From: Polytrichum commune
Lineage: Eukaryota; Streptophyta; Polytrichopsida; Polytrichales; Polytrichaceae
Direction: 5' to 3'
Assembly: GCA_950295325.1 (NCBI GenBank)
Contig: OX485803.1
Span: 35,603,554 to 35,667,553, forward strand
DNA length: 64,000 nt
A program made the translations under genes and the position numbers. This document shows, one piece after another, positions 24,501 to 34,900 of this stretch; positions within the stretch are counted from its first letter, which is position 1; each line of letters begins with the position of its first letter. The notes beneath the pieces were generated by a model that was not told the origin of the DNA, did not search any database, and saw nothing but the letters and a program-made list of their open reading frames with translations.

Positions 24501-27500
24501 TTGCTCATATTTGTGGACCCCCTAGGTTCTTTATCTGTGTTAATTGTATAAGCAGGGTCTTTAATCCGCTAATAAAGTTCAGATGTTGAAGTTATAAAGT
24601 GGTGCCCCCCAGAGGTGCCGTTAACGGCACCCCCATTGGGGGTTTTTTTTTTTTTTTTTTGGTGCTTCAAAATGGCCTGTTTATGCAGTCTTAGGTTGAG
24701 GATGAGTCAATATGGCCATAAATTTCAGGTGCGTAATATATTCGGACTCCCTTAAGTTGATTTTGGTCTTGGTTGAAGGTCATATAAGGATGCATAATAT
24801 ACTCATAAATATCAGATTGTGAGGATATAATGTGTTGCCCCCGAGAGGTGCCGTTATCGGCACCCCCCTCGGGGGTTTTGTTTTGGTTTTTTTGGTGCTT
24901 GAAAATGGCCTATTTATGCACTCTAAGGTTGAGAGTAAGTCAATATGGCTAGAAATTGCTCGTTGGTCATATATTCGGACCCCCCTAAGTTGATGTTGGT
25001 CTTGGTTGTAGGTCATATAAGGATGCATAATATACTCATAAATATCAGATTTTGAGGTTATAATGTGCTGCCCCCGATAGGTGCCGTTTACGGCACCCCC
25101 CTCGGGGGTCATTTTTTTGAATTTTTTGGTGCTTGAAGATGGCTTGTCTACACACTGTAAGGTTGAGGATGAGTCAATATGGCCATAAATTTCAGGTGCG
25201 TCATATATTCGGACTCCCTTAAGTTGATTTTGGTCTTGGTTGAAGGTCATATAAGGATGCATAATATACTCATAAATATCAGATTTTGAGGTTATAATGT
25301 GGTGCCCCCGAGAGGTGCCGTTAATGGCAACCCCCTCGGGGGTTTATTTTTTAATTTTTTTGGTGCTTGAAAATGGCCTGTTTATGCACTCTAAGGTTGA
25401 GGGTAAGTCAATATGGCTAGAAATTTCAAGGTGGTCATATATTCGGACCCGTTACGGTCATTTAAAGCTTGGTTAATGGTCATATTAGGATGATAATACG
25501 CTCATAAATATAAGATTTTGAGGTTAATATGTGGTACCCCCAAGAGTTGCCGTTTACGGCACCCCCCTCGGGGGACTTTTATTTTTATTTTTTTGTTGGT
25601 GCTCATATATGGCCTGGATATGCACTAATAGGTTTAGGATGACCGAATATGGTTAGAAATTTCAGGTTGGTCATATAGGTGGACCCGCTACGTTCATTTA
25701 ATTCTTGGTTTATGGTCATATTAGGATGCTTGATATGGTAATGAAAATCAATTTTTTTGTTAACGGCACTCTCTCGAGATATGCCATTGGCGGCTTTTTT
25801 CTTTTTAGGTTGGAGCATCCAGGGAATTCTTCTTCTCCGGCAAGGTGTTGCATAAGGCTTTGGTGGACCTCGTCATTGCAGAGTATCCTGATGGTTTGCC
25901 TGTCCCAGGAGTTTCTGAATTTCCGGGGCAAGTTCCAAATTGGAATAAGCAGGTTCAGAACTTTATCAAGTTCACCATTGGTTTTTGTCAGGGCTATCTT
26001 CACGACGATGGCGCACTCCTCTTATTTTATCCTGACAGTGTATAAATCAAGAAGGAGGTCTTGAGCTTTCTCTACAACAACAACTTGGAGGTCAAGGAGG
26101 AATGGACCATCGTTAATTCTCTACAGCTCACTCACCCTATGCATAACTCTAAGCGGGTGAGTAATTGTAGCCATTTCCCACTCTTCAAGTTCGAAGTCAT
26201 TCATACTTTCAATCACATTGCTAACAATTCGAGGCCTATGTTTGATGTCCAGACTCTGAAATTCAAAGCAATCGTGTTGGTTCGATCTTTCTCCACACCT
26301 TTGCTTAGGCCACCCAAGGAGTTTGTTATTTCTTCCAGTGACAAATTTGAAGATGTTGACCTTGCAAATGATGACGTTCTTTTCAACATTGTCACCTCTG
26401 ATACTGCATTCAAGCGCAACGACGGTGACACATTCTGGAGGGGCCCTAAAGAGAAGGCAGTGTCCCTGCTCCAGCTTCTAATCAGTGGCCTTAGCCCTCC
26501 AGGCGGGATTATATGTGACCTCACTGCTGGAACTGGTATGAGTAATTTGTGTAACATTCCCATGCCTCTAGACTTAGGCAATTCAATCATCTTCTACTAA
26601 TTCATTTGTTTTGCTCTTTGTAGGTGCCTCGGTTCTTGCAGCACAATCTACTAACAGGGCAATAGTGGCACTTGAGGGAGACAAGGAATTGTACGAAGAA
26701 ATTTTGCACCCAATACAGGTCGCAGCCTCGGAGTCTCTAGGGGTCGATCCAACTCACGTTGTAGACCTTGACGAGGACGACGACGATGCCCTCCCTCAAC
26801 AGGGTGCAGTTAATCTATGTGAGTAAGTTTGTTGTCATCTTAAACTTAATGTTGAGTATGTTACATTTGATTGGAAGTATTCTAACAATCGTAATTTCTC
26901 CTCTGTTGGTGCAGTCTGATGGATCAATACTTCGGCTCGCCGACTAGTCCTACCATGCGACTTCCTTCTTATGCCGAGGATATGGCAGTAGCTTATGCCA
27001 AATACTCCTCCCATAGCTCTAGTGCCTCTTCTAGTCCACGTGAGAGATACCATCCAAGAGTACTTAGATACATAGATCAAAGTGCTTCGGAGAGTGAGGA
27101 TGAGTTTATTCCTTGAACTCCATTTTATATTGGATTGTATTATTTTTGGCTTTTAGATTTCCGGCGCAAGTCTCATACTTGCTCTTCTTTATTTCATTCC
27201 CATAATGTCAACCCGCATTGCATTTTTCAATTATTATTGTAAATATTTTTAGTTTGTGGATTAGCCCTTAAGTATAGTTCAAGTATCCCTAAACGGTATG
27301 CCTCTCACAATCTTAACCGCTAATGTAGCATCCACCCATTCAAATATAAAGTTGGTGCCTCACACACCTCCTCCTTGTTTCACTAAATCATAAATACTCA
27401 ATAATACTTAAGTTGCACACTACACAACACTTTTTATAATGTTCACCCTCAAATGTTAACACTCGGGAAACGATCATAGTTAACATTTATTAAGGTGTTA

Positions 27501-30500
27501 ACAGTTACCAATTATAAAATTGTTTTATCGACCAATATACAAATCTTAACATTTATAAATATAAGCATTTTTGAAGAGTCCTTGTGAGAGAATATCATTC
27601 ATAAAATTGCAAACCCAATCAAAATTTTATTCAATATGAAGTTTAGAAATCATGGGTGAAGTATGAATCATGGGCATGCACAACTTGCAAATATTTCTCA
27701 ATTTGCACCAACAAACCCACATACTTGGACACCCACATGAACGTGTTTTCATGTACCTTCTAATGGAAGTTCTCATGTGCCTCCATTCTTACACTTCCGT
27801 CACTAGAACTAAACGTAGCCAAACGTAGTCTTTCCAAAGAGTAGTTATGGTTGCATTTCATTCGTTAACATATATAGAGTCAAATTTAAAAGTGTGCAAT
27901 ATGTGGGGAGTAGAATAAAGTTAACAATTAGAAAGGGTTAACATTTATAGGTGTAACATTAATAGAGTGGACTATATGTGGGGAATTCTTTTCACATACC
28001 TCCTTCGTGTTTCCTTCATATAGTAATTTTTATTTGATTTACAGTGATATGTATTATAGTACACAAGTTTGGTAATTGTATTTATGACGTAATAGTGATG
28101 TAAGCCCTAATTTTGTATTTTTATTATAATATATATATGTTTCAAAAATATGTAAACGTTTCAAATGGGGAAATGTTGTTCTATTTCCACGGTAATAGAG
28201 ACCCTAACTCATAAATTTTTCTAAAAATAGCTCTACCCTAAACCCATAATCTCACGGTTATAGGTGCATTTCCCCTCTCAATTCATGTCTCAAATGGAGT
28301 TCTCCGCTCTCCAAATCGCCGCTCTCCGCTCGCATACTAACTTTCCCCATAACCAATTCACTGCTGAGAGGTCGAAAGCGGCCAATTACATTGACCCGTG
28401 TGAAGGATCAACCCTAATGTCGGCTCCATCAACTAATTGGGGGTTGTGCGCCATACGAGCTAAGCCATAAGAGCATCCCCACTAGACCGGGCACCACCCC
28501 GGGCATAATTGCACCGGTGGCACCCCAGGCATAGTGTGGGTTTACCCGACATATTGTTGGAGCCCACTAGCTCGGGTACATGCCCCTCTTCGAGGCCGGC
28601 CCCCGCCCGGTATTACCCCCTTGCCCGATTCCATTAGCCTTGCCCGATGCCTTGCCCGGATACCGATTCCGTGCCCGATGTGTTGCCCGATTCCCTACCC
28701 GATCCCTTTCGGTTCTCCGCCCGGAAATATACTAAAATCCCTCGTTAACTAATTCACTAATTAACTAATTCACTAATCATACTAGATTTTCATCAATCAC
28801 GAAATAAAACATTACACTAATATCACTATATGAGTTAATTTGAGACTTTCTATTGTCACCCATTAATATATGGACCACAACAACATGGTCTAATGTTTGA
28901 GTCGTCCTACCTAAAACATCTTGACATGGGTTCTTCAAGACTGCAGATTTGTTTTCTTGGTTTTCCAGCTGCAATTTCAAGACTTTGGGGGCATGTTATA
29001 TACCGCTGGAAAGATAATTTCAACGGTATATAACATGCCCCCAAATTCTTAAAATTTCAGCTGTAAAACCCACAAAACAAATCTGCAGTCTTTTAGTGAC
29101 TGCAGATTAGGGTGGTCAAAAGCTCATGGTCCCATAACCGTCGTCAAAACCCCAAGTTGCAGGTATAAAGGAAAAAATTCATGGAGCTCCAGGGAGCTGG
29201 AGCGTGGCGTGGTTTGTGTTTGTGTTTGGGTTTGTGTTTAGCATAGTGCGTTGCTACATTGATCCAAAATTGTGCATTCTTCTGCCCTATCCCTCTCCTG
29301 GCATCCGACTGGTGGACGTTAGAACTTGGCGTCCTGGGCACCGGATTTCCAGGAGTGCCGTTCAACTGACTTATACCTCTACTGGTGGGGACGCTCTAAG
29401 GACCTGCTAGAGACAACTACAGGTGACGTCTACTAATTGCGCAGACTGCAATACCGATTATGCCCACGCCCCGACTCTGATTCCAGCAGAGATCGAAATG
29501 TCACTTTTCAAATTGGACGTCCACTTACCTCCAGGATTGCTCCGGCACGTCTTCAGCCGCATCCTCCTCCTCCGATGATACCTCGATTATGCGGCGGCGT
29601 CTTGCCGAGGGTGAGCCACGCCTCCCAGCCACATGCCGCGGGTCCTCTCTGGCCTTGGATCGCCGCTCTCCAGCTGCGCGCCTGTGTTCTACCAATGTTG
29701 CTGGAGACATCTCCTTGCGCTTCCCAGTGCGATCCCGTGTCCGCAGCATCTTGGACACCCAAAAGCAACACAAGGGCGTGGGAAGGCAGCGCAGCGCCGT
29801 AGGGAAAGCAACACATCGGCGTTGCAGCAGACACCACAATGGAGACTAGCGGACGTAGGTAAGAGGATCTATGCACCTCGACATCGGAGAAGACCTATGG
29901 CCGACTGTGACCCTATGCCCAACCCACTGGAGGCCGTACAGGCACCTAAAACCGGGGGCTGCCGCGTGTCCGCATGCGGGCTTCCCAGTGCCATTGTCGG
30001 AGTTCGGCTTCCAGTGGCCGAGAGCGGCGAAAAATTTCGCCGCACAGCAAAATTTGAACTTGACCGTGACCTAAATTGTCGTGCACCTCTCCATGAGGAG
30101 TGCCCGAAACACCATGGGCACAAGGGGGACCCCGGAGTGACACCCGGGACTTGTGGCGCCAATGGTGAGAGGGCCCAAGTGATCCTAGTGTGGGTGAGGG
30201 CCCCGGGCGTTGGGAACGCCTCCCACCCACGGAGACTAGGAGGCATGAGGGTAAGGCCATGAGCTACGCGTAGCTCATGGCCTGGTGATTCTAGAATGCT
30301 CAAGATCACCTCAAGCGGAGGTGTGAGCTAGGAGTTATGGCCATTTGAGTGGGGCGCTGTCCCGGGACAGCGCCCTGGTACAGCAGTGCCTGGGAGTGAT
30401 TCCCGGGACTGCCAAGGTTCAAACAGGCATAACTTCCTCAAGACTTACCCGAATGGGGCAAGTGAGGAGTCCATCGGCATCTACGTGAAGCGTAGATAAA

Positions 30501-31383
30501 GATGGAGTGGTTGGTTGTTATGATCAGACATTGTACAAGGAAGTTATGATGGTCTGAAGCTGCTGGGGGGGTTCTAGGCCCAGCAGCTAAAGGAAAATGT
30601 CCACTTGGCCCCAACTCTTGGTAGAGAGACAAGAGGTCTCTTGATGGTGGGGTAGGGGCCCCGCGGAGAGTCCTAGAGGCTTATATGGGTGAGGTGGTGT
30701 GGCCTCACCCACCCGAGGCTGAACGGCAAGGCCTCCATGGGCTTTGGCCTATTGTGAGGCCATAGTTGCCTAGTACGCTTCGGGTTGTTGTAGTGTTGCT
30801 CCGGCAACGCGATGATCAACATATGATTGGACTTCCATGGATGGAAGTCCACATTGGGGAAATGGGTTACCGATTAAGGGGTGAGTCCCAAAAGCAAAGT
30901 AGGAGGGTTGGTTCCCTCCTATGAACTATTGGTCCGGGGTAAGAGGAGCTATCCATTAGCATGGCGGAATGCGAATGGTTAGCACTCGTAACCTTTGCTA
31001 GAAACGAAAATTGGCAAGATCGTTAAGGGACCTAGCAAGGGTTGTGACATAAATTGTGATGCATGCATATGAGATGGAAGATTTACCTGTTTTGGAACTA
31101 GGTTGATAGCGATGCTCGATGACTCAGTGGGTGTTGTGAAATTTTCACTCCCAAAGAAGTTGAGCAAGCGTGAGCGGCGGCGACGGTGTGCACGTTGGGT
31201 TTTTTGAATTGTGTTGGGTTTTTGGGATGGCATCATTGCATTCTTCTCTTCGCATTCAAACACCAAAGTGGACAACACTGCAGCGGCCTCGGAGTCATCC
31301 GCATCCACCCTTTGCGGATGTTGTGATGTGTCTATAAAACGGACAACCCTACCAGGCTTTCGTGCTGAACGCGACACCGCCAT
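15506..31383 (-). CDS. tnpA-like DNA-binding protein of the CACTA element (six exons, open)
   Basis: A six-exon model on the minus strand stays open with compatible phases: 31087-31383, 29529-29749, 17629-17906, 16924-17261, 15958-16641 and 15506-15727, total 2040 bases (679 residues). Donors are GTAAATC, GTAAGTG, GTAAGGT, GTAAGAG and GTAACAT. Exon 1 has an RRRRSR nuclear-signal-like cluster; exon 2 is basic then acidic. Exon 3 has VELDAQGQPFGAMKAIL and an LFKRLYTG end resembling the Transposase_24 (Ptta/En/Spm) domain. Exon 4 has EHWKTLVGMRATEAAHLKF. Exon 5 starts with a coiled coil (about residues 395-455), as in TNPA dimerisation regions. The expected role is binding subterminal repeats and helping excision. 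Introns 1 and 2 contain younger insertions of 1.0 kb and 11 kb, yet no exon is broken. Exon 4's acceptor (CACCCAG) is the least certain junction. Confidence 0.75.
18209..18256 (+). repeat. MULE left terminal inverted repeat
   Basis: The outer 23 bases align without gaps to the inverted right end, with the shared core GTATGCGAGCGG. Inward are GAGCGG tandem subrepeats (18230-18251). Confidence 0.85.
18743..22429 (-). pseudogene. MULE DDE transposase with SWIM zinc finger (single nonsense codon)
   Basis: Two exons, 20324-22429 and 18743-20227, joined in phase (GGG|GTATAT donor, CACGCAG acceptor), encode 1196 residues. The start chosen is the ATG at 22427-22429 (MANVLANGEVG), because upstream in-frame sequence is hydrophobic and unlike the protein. 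A zinc-finger-like segment lies near residues 380-440 (RLRCKNKECKYL, CKVCKEPPTCIATCGAKI, CIHLGIHDHPV), resembling WRKY/GCM1-FLYWCH fingers of MULEs. The predicted catalytic triad is Asp539 (VYDSTY), Asp588 (FMADIAQANWNAV) and Glu719 (NLAESIHNKW). A SWIM finger ends the protein: C1128-x-C1130 and C1149-x-H1151. The one defect is TAG at 20567-20569, where the context CQFH.TQS strongly suggests an original Trp (TGG). The rest is open, so inactivation is recent or this is a polymorphism or assembly error. Confidence 0.85.
22430..22774. promoter_or_regulatory. Upstream region of the MULE transposase
   Basis: About 345 bases between the transposase start codon and the first palindrome. It should hold the transposase promoter and leader, but I see no unambiguous TATA box. 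The reading frame stays open to 22666 but encodes an atypical hydrophobic stretch, which I treat as leader. Confidence 0.35.
22775..25780. repeat. Tandem array of ~233-bp units, each with a GC-rich palindrome and T-run
   Basis: About 14 units repeat every 229-237 bases (two intervals are about 213). Each is centred on the 18-bp perfect palindrome GGTGCCGTTAACGGCACC, framed by CCCCCGA and TCGGGGG arms that extend the stem, and followed on the plus strand by 10-20 T-rich bases. GTTAAC centres are near 22796, 23031, 23264, 23498, 23710, 23944, 24158, 24391 and 24620. Later units have GTTATC (24853), GTTTAC (25086), GTTAAT (25319), GTTTAC (25552) and a remnant (about 25759). The right side is therefore more degenerate. 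The array fills the space between the divergent genes. Long minus-strand open frames inside it are repeat artefacts. Confidence 0.95.
25809..27116 (+). pseudogene. DNA methyltransferase-like protein, 3' exons (one nonsense codon; N-terminal part not found)
   Basis: Three exons, 25809-26535, 26624-26822 and 26915-27116, join in phase with good sites (CTTTTTAG acceptor; GTATGAG, GTAAGTT donors; TTTGTAG and GGTGCAG acceptors). The middle shows FWRGPKEKAVSLLQLLI then ICDLTAGTG, and after the intron ASVLAAQSTNRAIVALEGDKE. This matches the FxGxG SAM-binding motif I and the following acidic loop of amino (N4/N6) DNA methyltransferases in which motif IV precedes motif I. A catalytic DPPY/SPPY-type motif IV is not visible in these exons, and an in-frame TAA interrupts at 26043-26045. 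The C-terminus is Ser-rich and acidic (SASESEDEFIP). Upstream exons, expected to carry the ParB-like and catalytic parts, are absent or displaced by the repeat array. Divergent from the transposase. Confidence 0.65.
27117..28299. other. MULE right-end non-coding region
   Basis: AT-rich and without coding potential, between the methyltransferase-like gene and the right inverted repeat. It probably contains the 3' UTR of that gene. Confidence 0.5.
28300..28348 (-). repeat. MULE right terminal inverted repeat
   Basis: Read inward on the minus strand it starts GGGGAAAGTTAGTATGCGAG and continues with GAGCGG subrepeats, matching the left end. The right copy of the target duplication (ATAACCAATT) follows at 28349-28358. 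Confidence 0.85.
28471..29396. mobile_element. Harbinger/PIF-type non-autonomous element
   Basis: The left end GAGCATCCCCACTAGA and the inverted right end GAGCGTCCCCACCAGTAGA form terminal inverted repeats. TAA lies directly outside on both sides (28468-28470 and 29397-29399), the 3-bp duplication typical of PIF/Harbinger. There is no transposase; the 926-bp interior has GCCCGAT-rich direct repeats (28600-28720) and a long hairpin (28937-29092). It sits in intron 2 of the CACTA tnpA-like gene, next to the MULE. Confidence 0.85.
28937..29092. repeat. Fold-back: 69-bp inverted arms with 18-nt loop
   Basis: The left arm (28937-29005) and inverted right arm (29024-29092) differ at about six of 69 positions, starting AAGACTGCAGATTTGTTTT and ending at the loop with GGGGGCATGTTATATACCG. 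Transcribed, it would form a miRNA-precursor-like hairpin. No expression evidence is available. Confidence 0.9.
30077..31049 (+). mobile_element. Solo LTR (second family) in tnpA-like intron 1
   Basis: It starts TGTCGTGCACCTCTCC and ends GGGTTGTGACA, with TAAAT on both sides (30072-30076 and 31050-31054), the 5-bp duplication of LTR elements. It is 973 bp and GC-rich, with no internal genes. Several short inverted repeats occur inside (GAGCTACGCGTAGCTC near 30262; GGCGCTGTCCCGGGACAGCGCC near 30353). The strand is arbitrary. Confidence 0.85.
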
Positions 31384-31990
31384 GCAGCTAAGGGATGTTC
31401 AAGCAATGAGCGTACAAAGGTGAAGCCGCAACACTTAGGGTTTAGAGAATGTCGGCGAGCCTTCTCAGGGTCCTCTGGGGCATCCACTGCCTGGAATACC
31501 CTCTGGGACACGTGGGAAAAGGTCAGTTACATTGTTTTTTTACTGGCGTCGTAGATACCAGTGTTTTCTTGGACGTCATGTAAGACACCCAATGCGACAT
31601 GTGCTTAATTCGAACACTGTGCACTCCCCATTGTGTGCGGGAATGAAAGATCCAGGTCATCGACGTAACCATTGTGGTTTCGATGTTCTGCAGCAGTCAA
31701 ATCCCTCACGTGGGTGTGTATGGAACACATTGCCGTGTAGTGTGTGACCTTCATTTTGGTGTCCAAGAAGATGTCACAATTGACGCCGACATATCAACAG
31801 CAATGTCCCCATGGACATTCTCAGTGACATCCACCCTGGAGGAGACACTCCGCATAGTGTCAACGAATGGTGTCCTTTGTTTATATCAATGTTCATGCGC
31901 AACACGACCATGCGGAGACCTTGCGGAAGCGCTGCAGGGTGTGTAACATCGGCCCAGTGAGGTAACATCTTCCAATTCGGGACACGCAAC
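31384..31990. promoter_or_regulatory. Divergent promoter region of the CACTA genes
   Basis: 607 bases separate the start codons of the minus-strand tnpA-like gene and the plus-strand tnp2-like gene. It contains several GACGT/GACAT motifs like those near the element ends (about 31571, 31659, 31781), consistent with shared control by the TNPA-like protein. That regulation is inference. Confidence 0.45.
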
Positions 31991-34900
31991 ATGGGTTCGG
32001 TTGTGCGTCATGGTGCAACCATTCGTTTGACGGACGATGGACGCACACTTCGTCACGTGCCAATAGGGGATTTGATACTTCACACGGAGCTCCGCGTGGC
32101 GACAGAGAACAATGTGCACACATTTAGATGTCCTTGCAAAGACTACAAAGGTGGACGCAGAAAAACCATACAAGTTATACGGCAACACCACGCGGCAGTT
32201 GGCCGTGATCCATTTCTAACCAAGTCTTTACTAGGCGGTGACCCCGTCGATGGATACCCACCGTCTGGAATGTGGGTGGAGGACATCTGTTGTGACAACG
32301 ACGTTGTAGAAGACATCCCTTCGAACACATTACCTGAACCCGTGGACGCCGACAACGGGGCACTTCCCCCACCCCTCCTGGATGAATTCTATGAAGTTGA
32401 ACGTCAGGTGCTGGAGGCACTGGGCAGAGGGGATGCACTTCACGAAGAGGCCGTAGCTGAAGGACGTTTGCATATGGAGAACGAGGAAGACGGCGACATC
32501 GAAGATGAATTGGATGGTTTGTATACGGAAGCCACGACTCCAGTGTACCCGGGTTCAAAAATGAGTGTTGTGTCCGCCACGATCATCATAATGATCATGT
32601 GCTCGGTGTTCCGTATGAGCAATACATTTACCGATGAGTTGTTCTGATTTTTGTCTGGAGACTTGTTACCAACGCCCAACAAGTTGCCCAAAACTCATTA
32701 TGCGGCTCGGAAGAGCATCCGTCGACTTGGATTGACCTACAACAATATCCATGCATGCCCCAATGGTTGTATTCTATATGACGAAGAATATGCAAATCAT
32801 GATTTATGTCCCAAGTGCACGGCGCAACGATGGCTGGATGGCAGCAACAACATTCCCGCAAGAGTAATCCGTCACTTTCCCCTAATTTCTAGGTTGAAAC
32901 GGATGTGGCGCTCGTCTGAGATAGCGCGTCTATTGACAGGTCACACCAAACACGTCAGTAGTGATGACATCATGCGTTCTATGGTTGACAGCCCTGCATG
33001 GAAGCACATCAACAATGACGTCGCGTTTGGCAACTTTGGGCGTGACGATAGGAACATGAGACTGGCTCTCGCTTTGGACGGAGTGAATCCTTTTAAACTA
33101 AACAACACCAACTGGTCGACGTGGCCGGTATTGATTTTGATTTACAATTTCGAGCCATGGTTGGTGACCAAAAAGTTTTTTATCTCGTTGTGTATATTGA
33201 TTTCCGGGAAGAAGTCGCCGTCCTCTTCAAACATTGATGTGTTTATACGACCGCTTTTGAAGGAGCTACAAGAGCTTTGGCATGGTGTTGAGGCTTTAGA
33301 TTTCTCCCAACCACAAGGGAGTCGCACTTTCACTTTGCGTGCCATACTTATGTGGACCATTTCCGATTTTCCCGCTTTCGGCCTCATTTCTGGTCTTACT
33401 TGTAAGGGCTACAAGAGGTGCCCTTGTTGTGGACCAAACACCGATGCGAGGATGGCAAAAACCGGAGACATGCTTCCAAATCGGAGCATTAGGGGCACCA
33501 AAATTATTTACGGTGGCATTCGTCGTTATTTACCCCGTTACCACCCGTATCGCCGGAATAGGAGATTCAATGGGGAGGAAGAGGAACGTCCTAGGCCAAA
33601 ACCGATGTCAAGGGATGATATCATTCGATACGCAGCTTGACGCGATTCATACCTACAGATGGGCGGGAGAGAGAACGGACCCAACGATCTTGTGCATGTC
33701 ACAGGCGTCAAAAGACTTAGTGCGTTGTTCGAGCTGGAATACTGGCAGGTGATTCCCGTATAACAATTAATGTTTGCACATCTTGTCCACAGATGTTGAA
33801 GTGGACATCGCGACGTCCGTCTCAGTCACGTAGTTTGTAATGATGTCCACCAAGACATCTGACCTGACGCTTCAGGCCATGATGATTACCAGCTTTGCTC
33901 ATACGGATAGACGAGCCATGCATGTGTCCATGAAAGTGCTGGCAATGTGTCTGAAATTGCCCATGTGTCTTGTGCAGCACCTGCTAGAGCGTCACATCCT
34001 CGATGTTATGCATTGTGAGAAGAATTTGTGCGAGAACTTGTTGAAGACATTGTTTGGAATGAATGATAGTCCTGGAAGCAGGGTCGACGCGGAGGACCTG
34101 GGAATACGCGAAGAGATATGGTTGCAACCCCCACGGCGGCCACAGGATGGGTACTATATGCCGCACGCTCCCTATGTTTTTAGGCCACATGAACGCGCAG
34201 ATTTTGTTGGCCACGTCTCCAATATTCGCACCCCCACAAACTACGTGGGTAACATTCACAAGCGCCTAGCGGATGGGAAATTGCAGTACATGAAAACGCA
34301 CGACTATCATGTTCTCATGCAACAGGCAAGTCAAGAAGGACACCCTCGGGGATGTCAATGTTGTAATACAATGTATCAATGTGTCATAGGAGTATAGGCA
34401 CACACCGCATGATGTCTACTGAGACCTCATTCAAAACATGGTTGACGTGTCAACATCCTAGGGGACGTTATCCTCAAACTGTTCTCGCACTCCATGTTCT
34501 TCATGACACTCCTAGATGTTCTGTCTGATGTCCAGGGGGGCGCGACACAATCGTTCTCTGACTTTCTAAATACATGTCTTCCAGATTCTTCCAGTGGCTA
34601 TACGCAACCTATTGGATGAAAGCGTACGCGTAGCTATTATCAAACTGAGTAGAGTGTTTCAGAGACTATGTGCCAAGGAGGTGAAGAGAGGCGACAAGGA
34701 GGGCACAATGTTGGATGTGGTGATGGCGACGTGCGTCATGGAGAAGGAGTTTCCTCCCACATTTATGAATGTCATGACGCATCTTCCCGTCCATTTGGTG
34801 GAGCAGTTGTACACGTGCGGTCCAGTGCATTGTCGATGGATGTATCCCATAGAACGGTATATGAAAACGTTGAAAGATTACGTTCGAACATTTGCACATC

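Larger units (their letters stand above)
18209..28348. mobile_element. MULE (Mutator-like) transposon with transposase and methyltransferase-like gene
   Basis: The element is bounded by a perfect 10-bp direct repeat, ATAACCAATT, at 18199-18208 and 28349-28358, the target-duplication size of MULEs (9-11 bp). Its ends are inverted repeats. The left end begins GGACGAGGCTTGTATGCGAG and the right end, read inward, begins GGGGAAAGTTAGTATGCGAG, with an identical GTATGCGAGCGG at the same distance from both ends, followed by GAGCGG subrepeats. GGGGAAA is a familiar MULE terminus. Contents from left: minus-strand transposase (18743-22429), a 3-kb palindromic tandem array, and plus-strand methyltransferase-like exons (25809-27116). 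It lies in intron 2 of the CACTA tnpA-like gene. Confidence 0.9.

Noticed and set aside
23854..25262. Long minus-strand open frames of up to 160 codons inside the palindrome array
   Set aside because: They repeat with the 233-bp unit and have no start context, splice signals or motif; they reflect the unit's composition.
22775..25780. CRISPR array or bacterial intrinsic terminators
   Set aside because: Units are 233 bp with conserved spacers, not short repeats with unique spacers, and the setting is a plant transposon. The hairpin plus T-run is described as a structure only.
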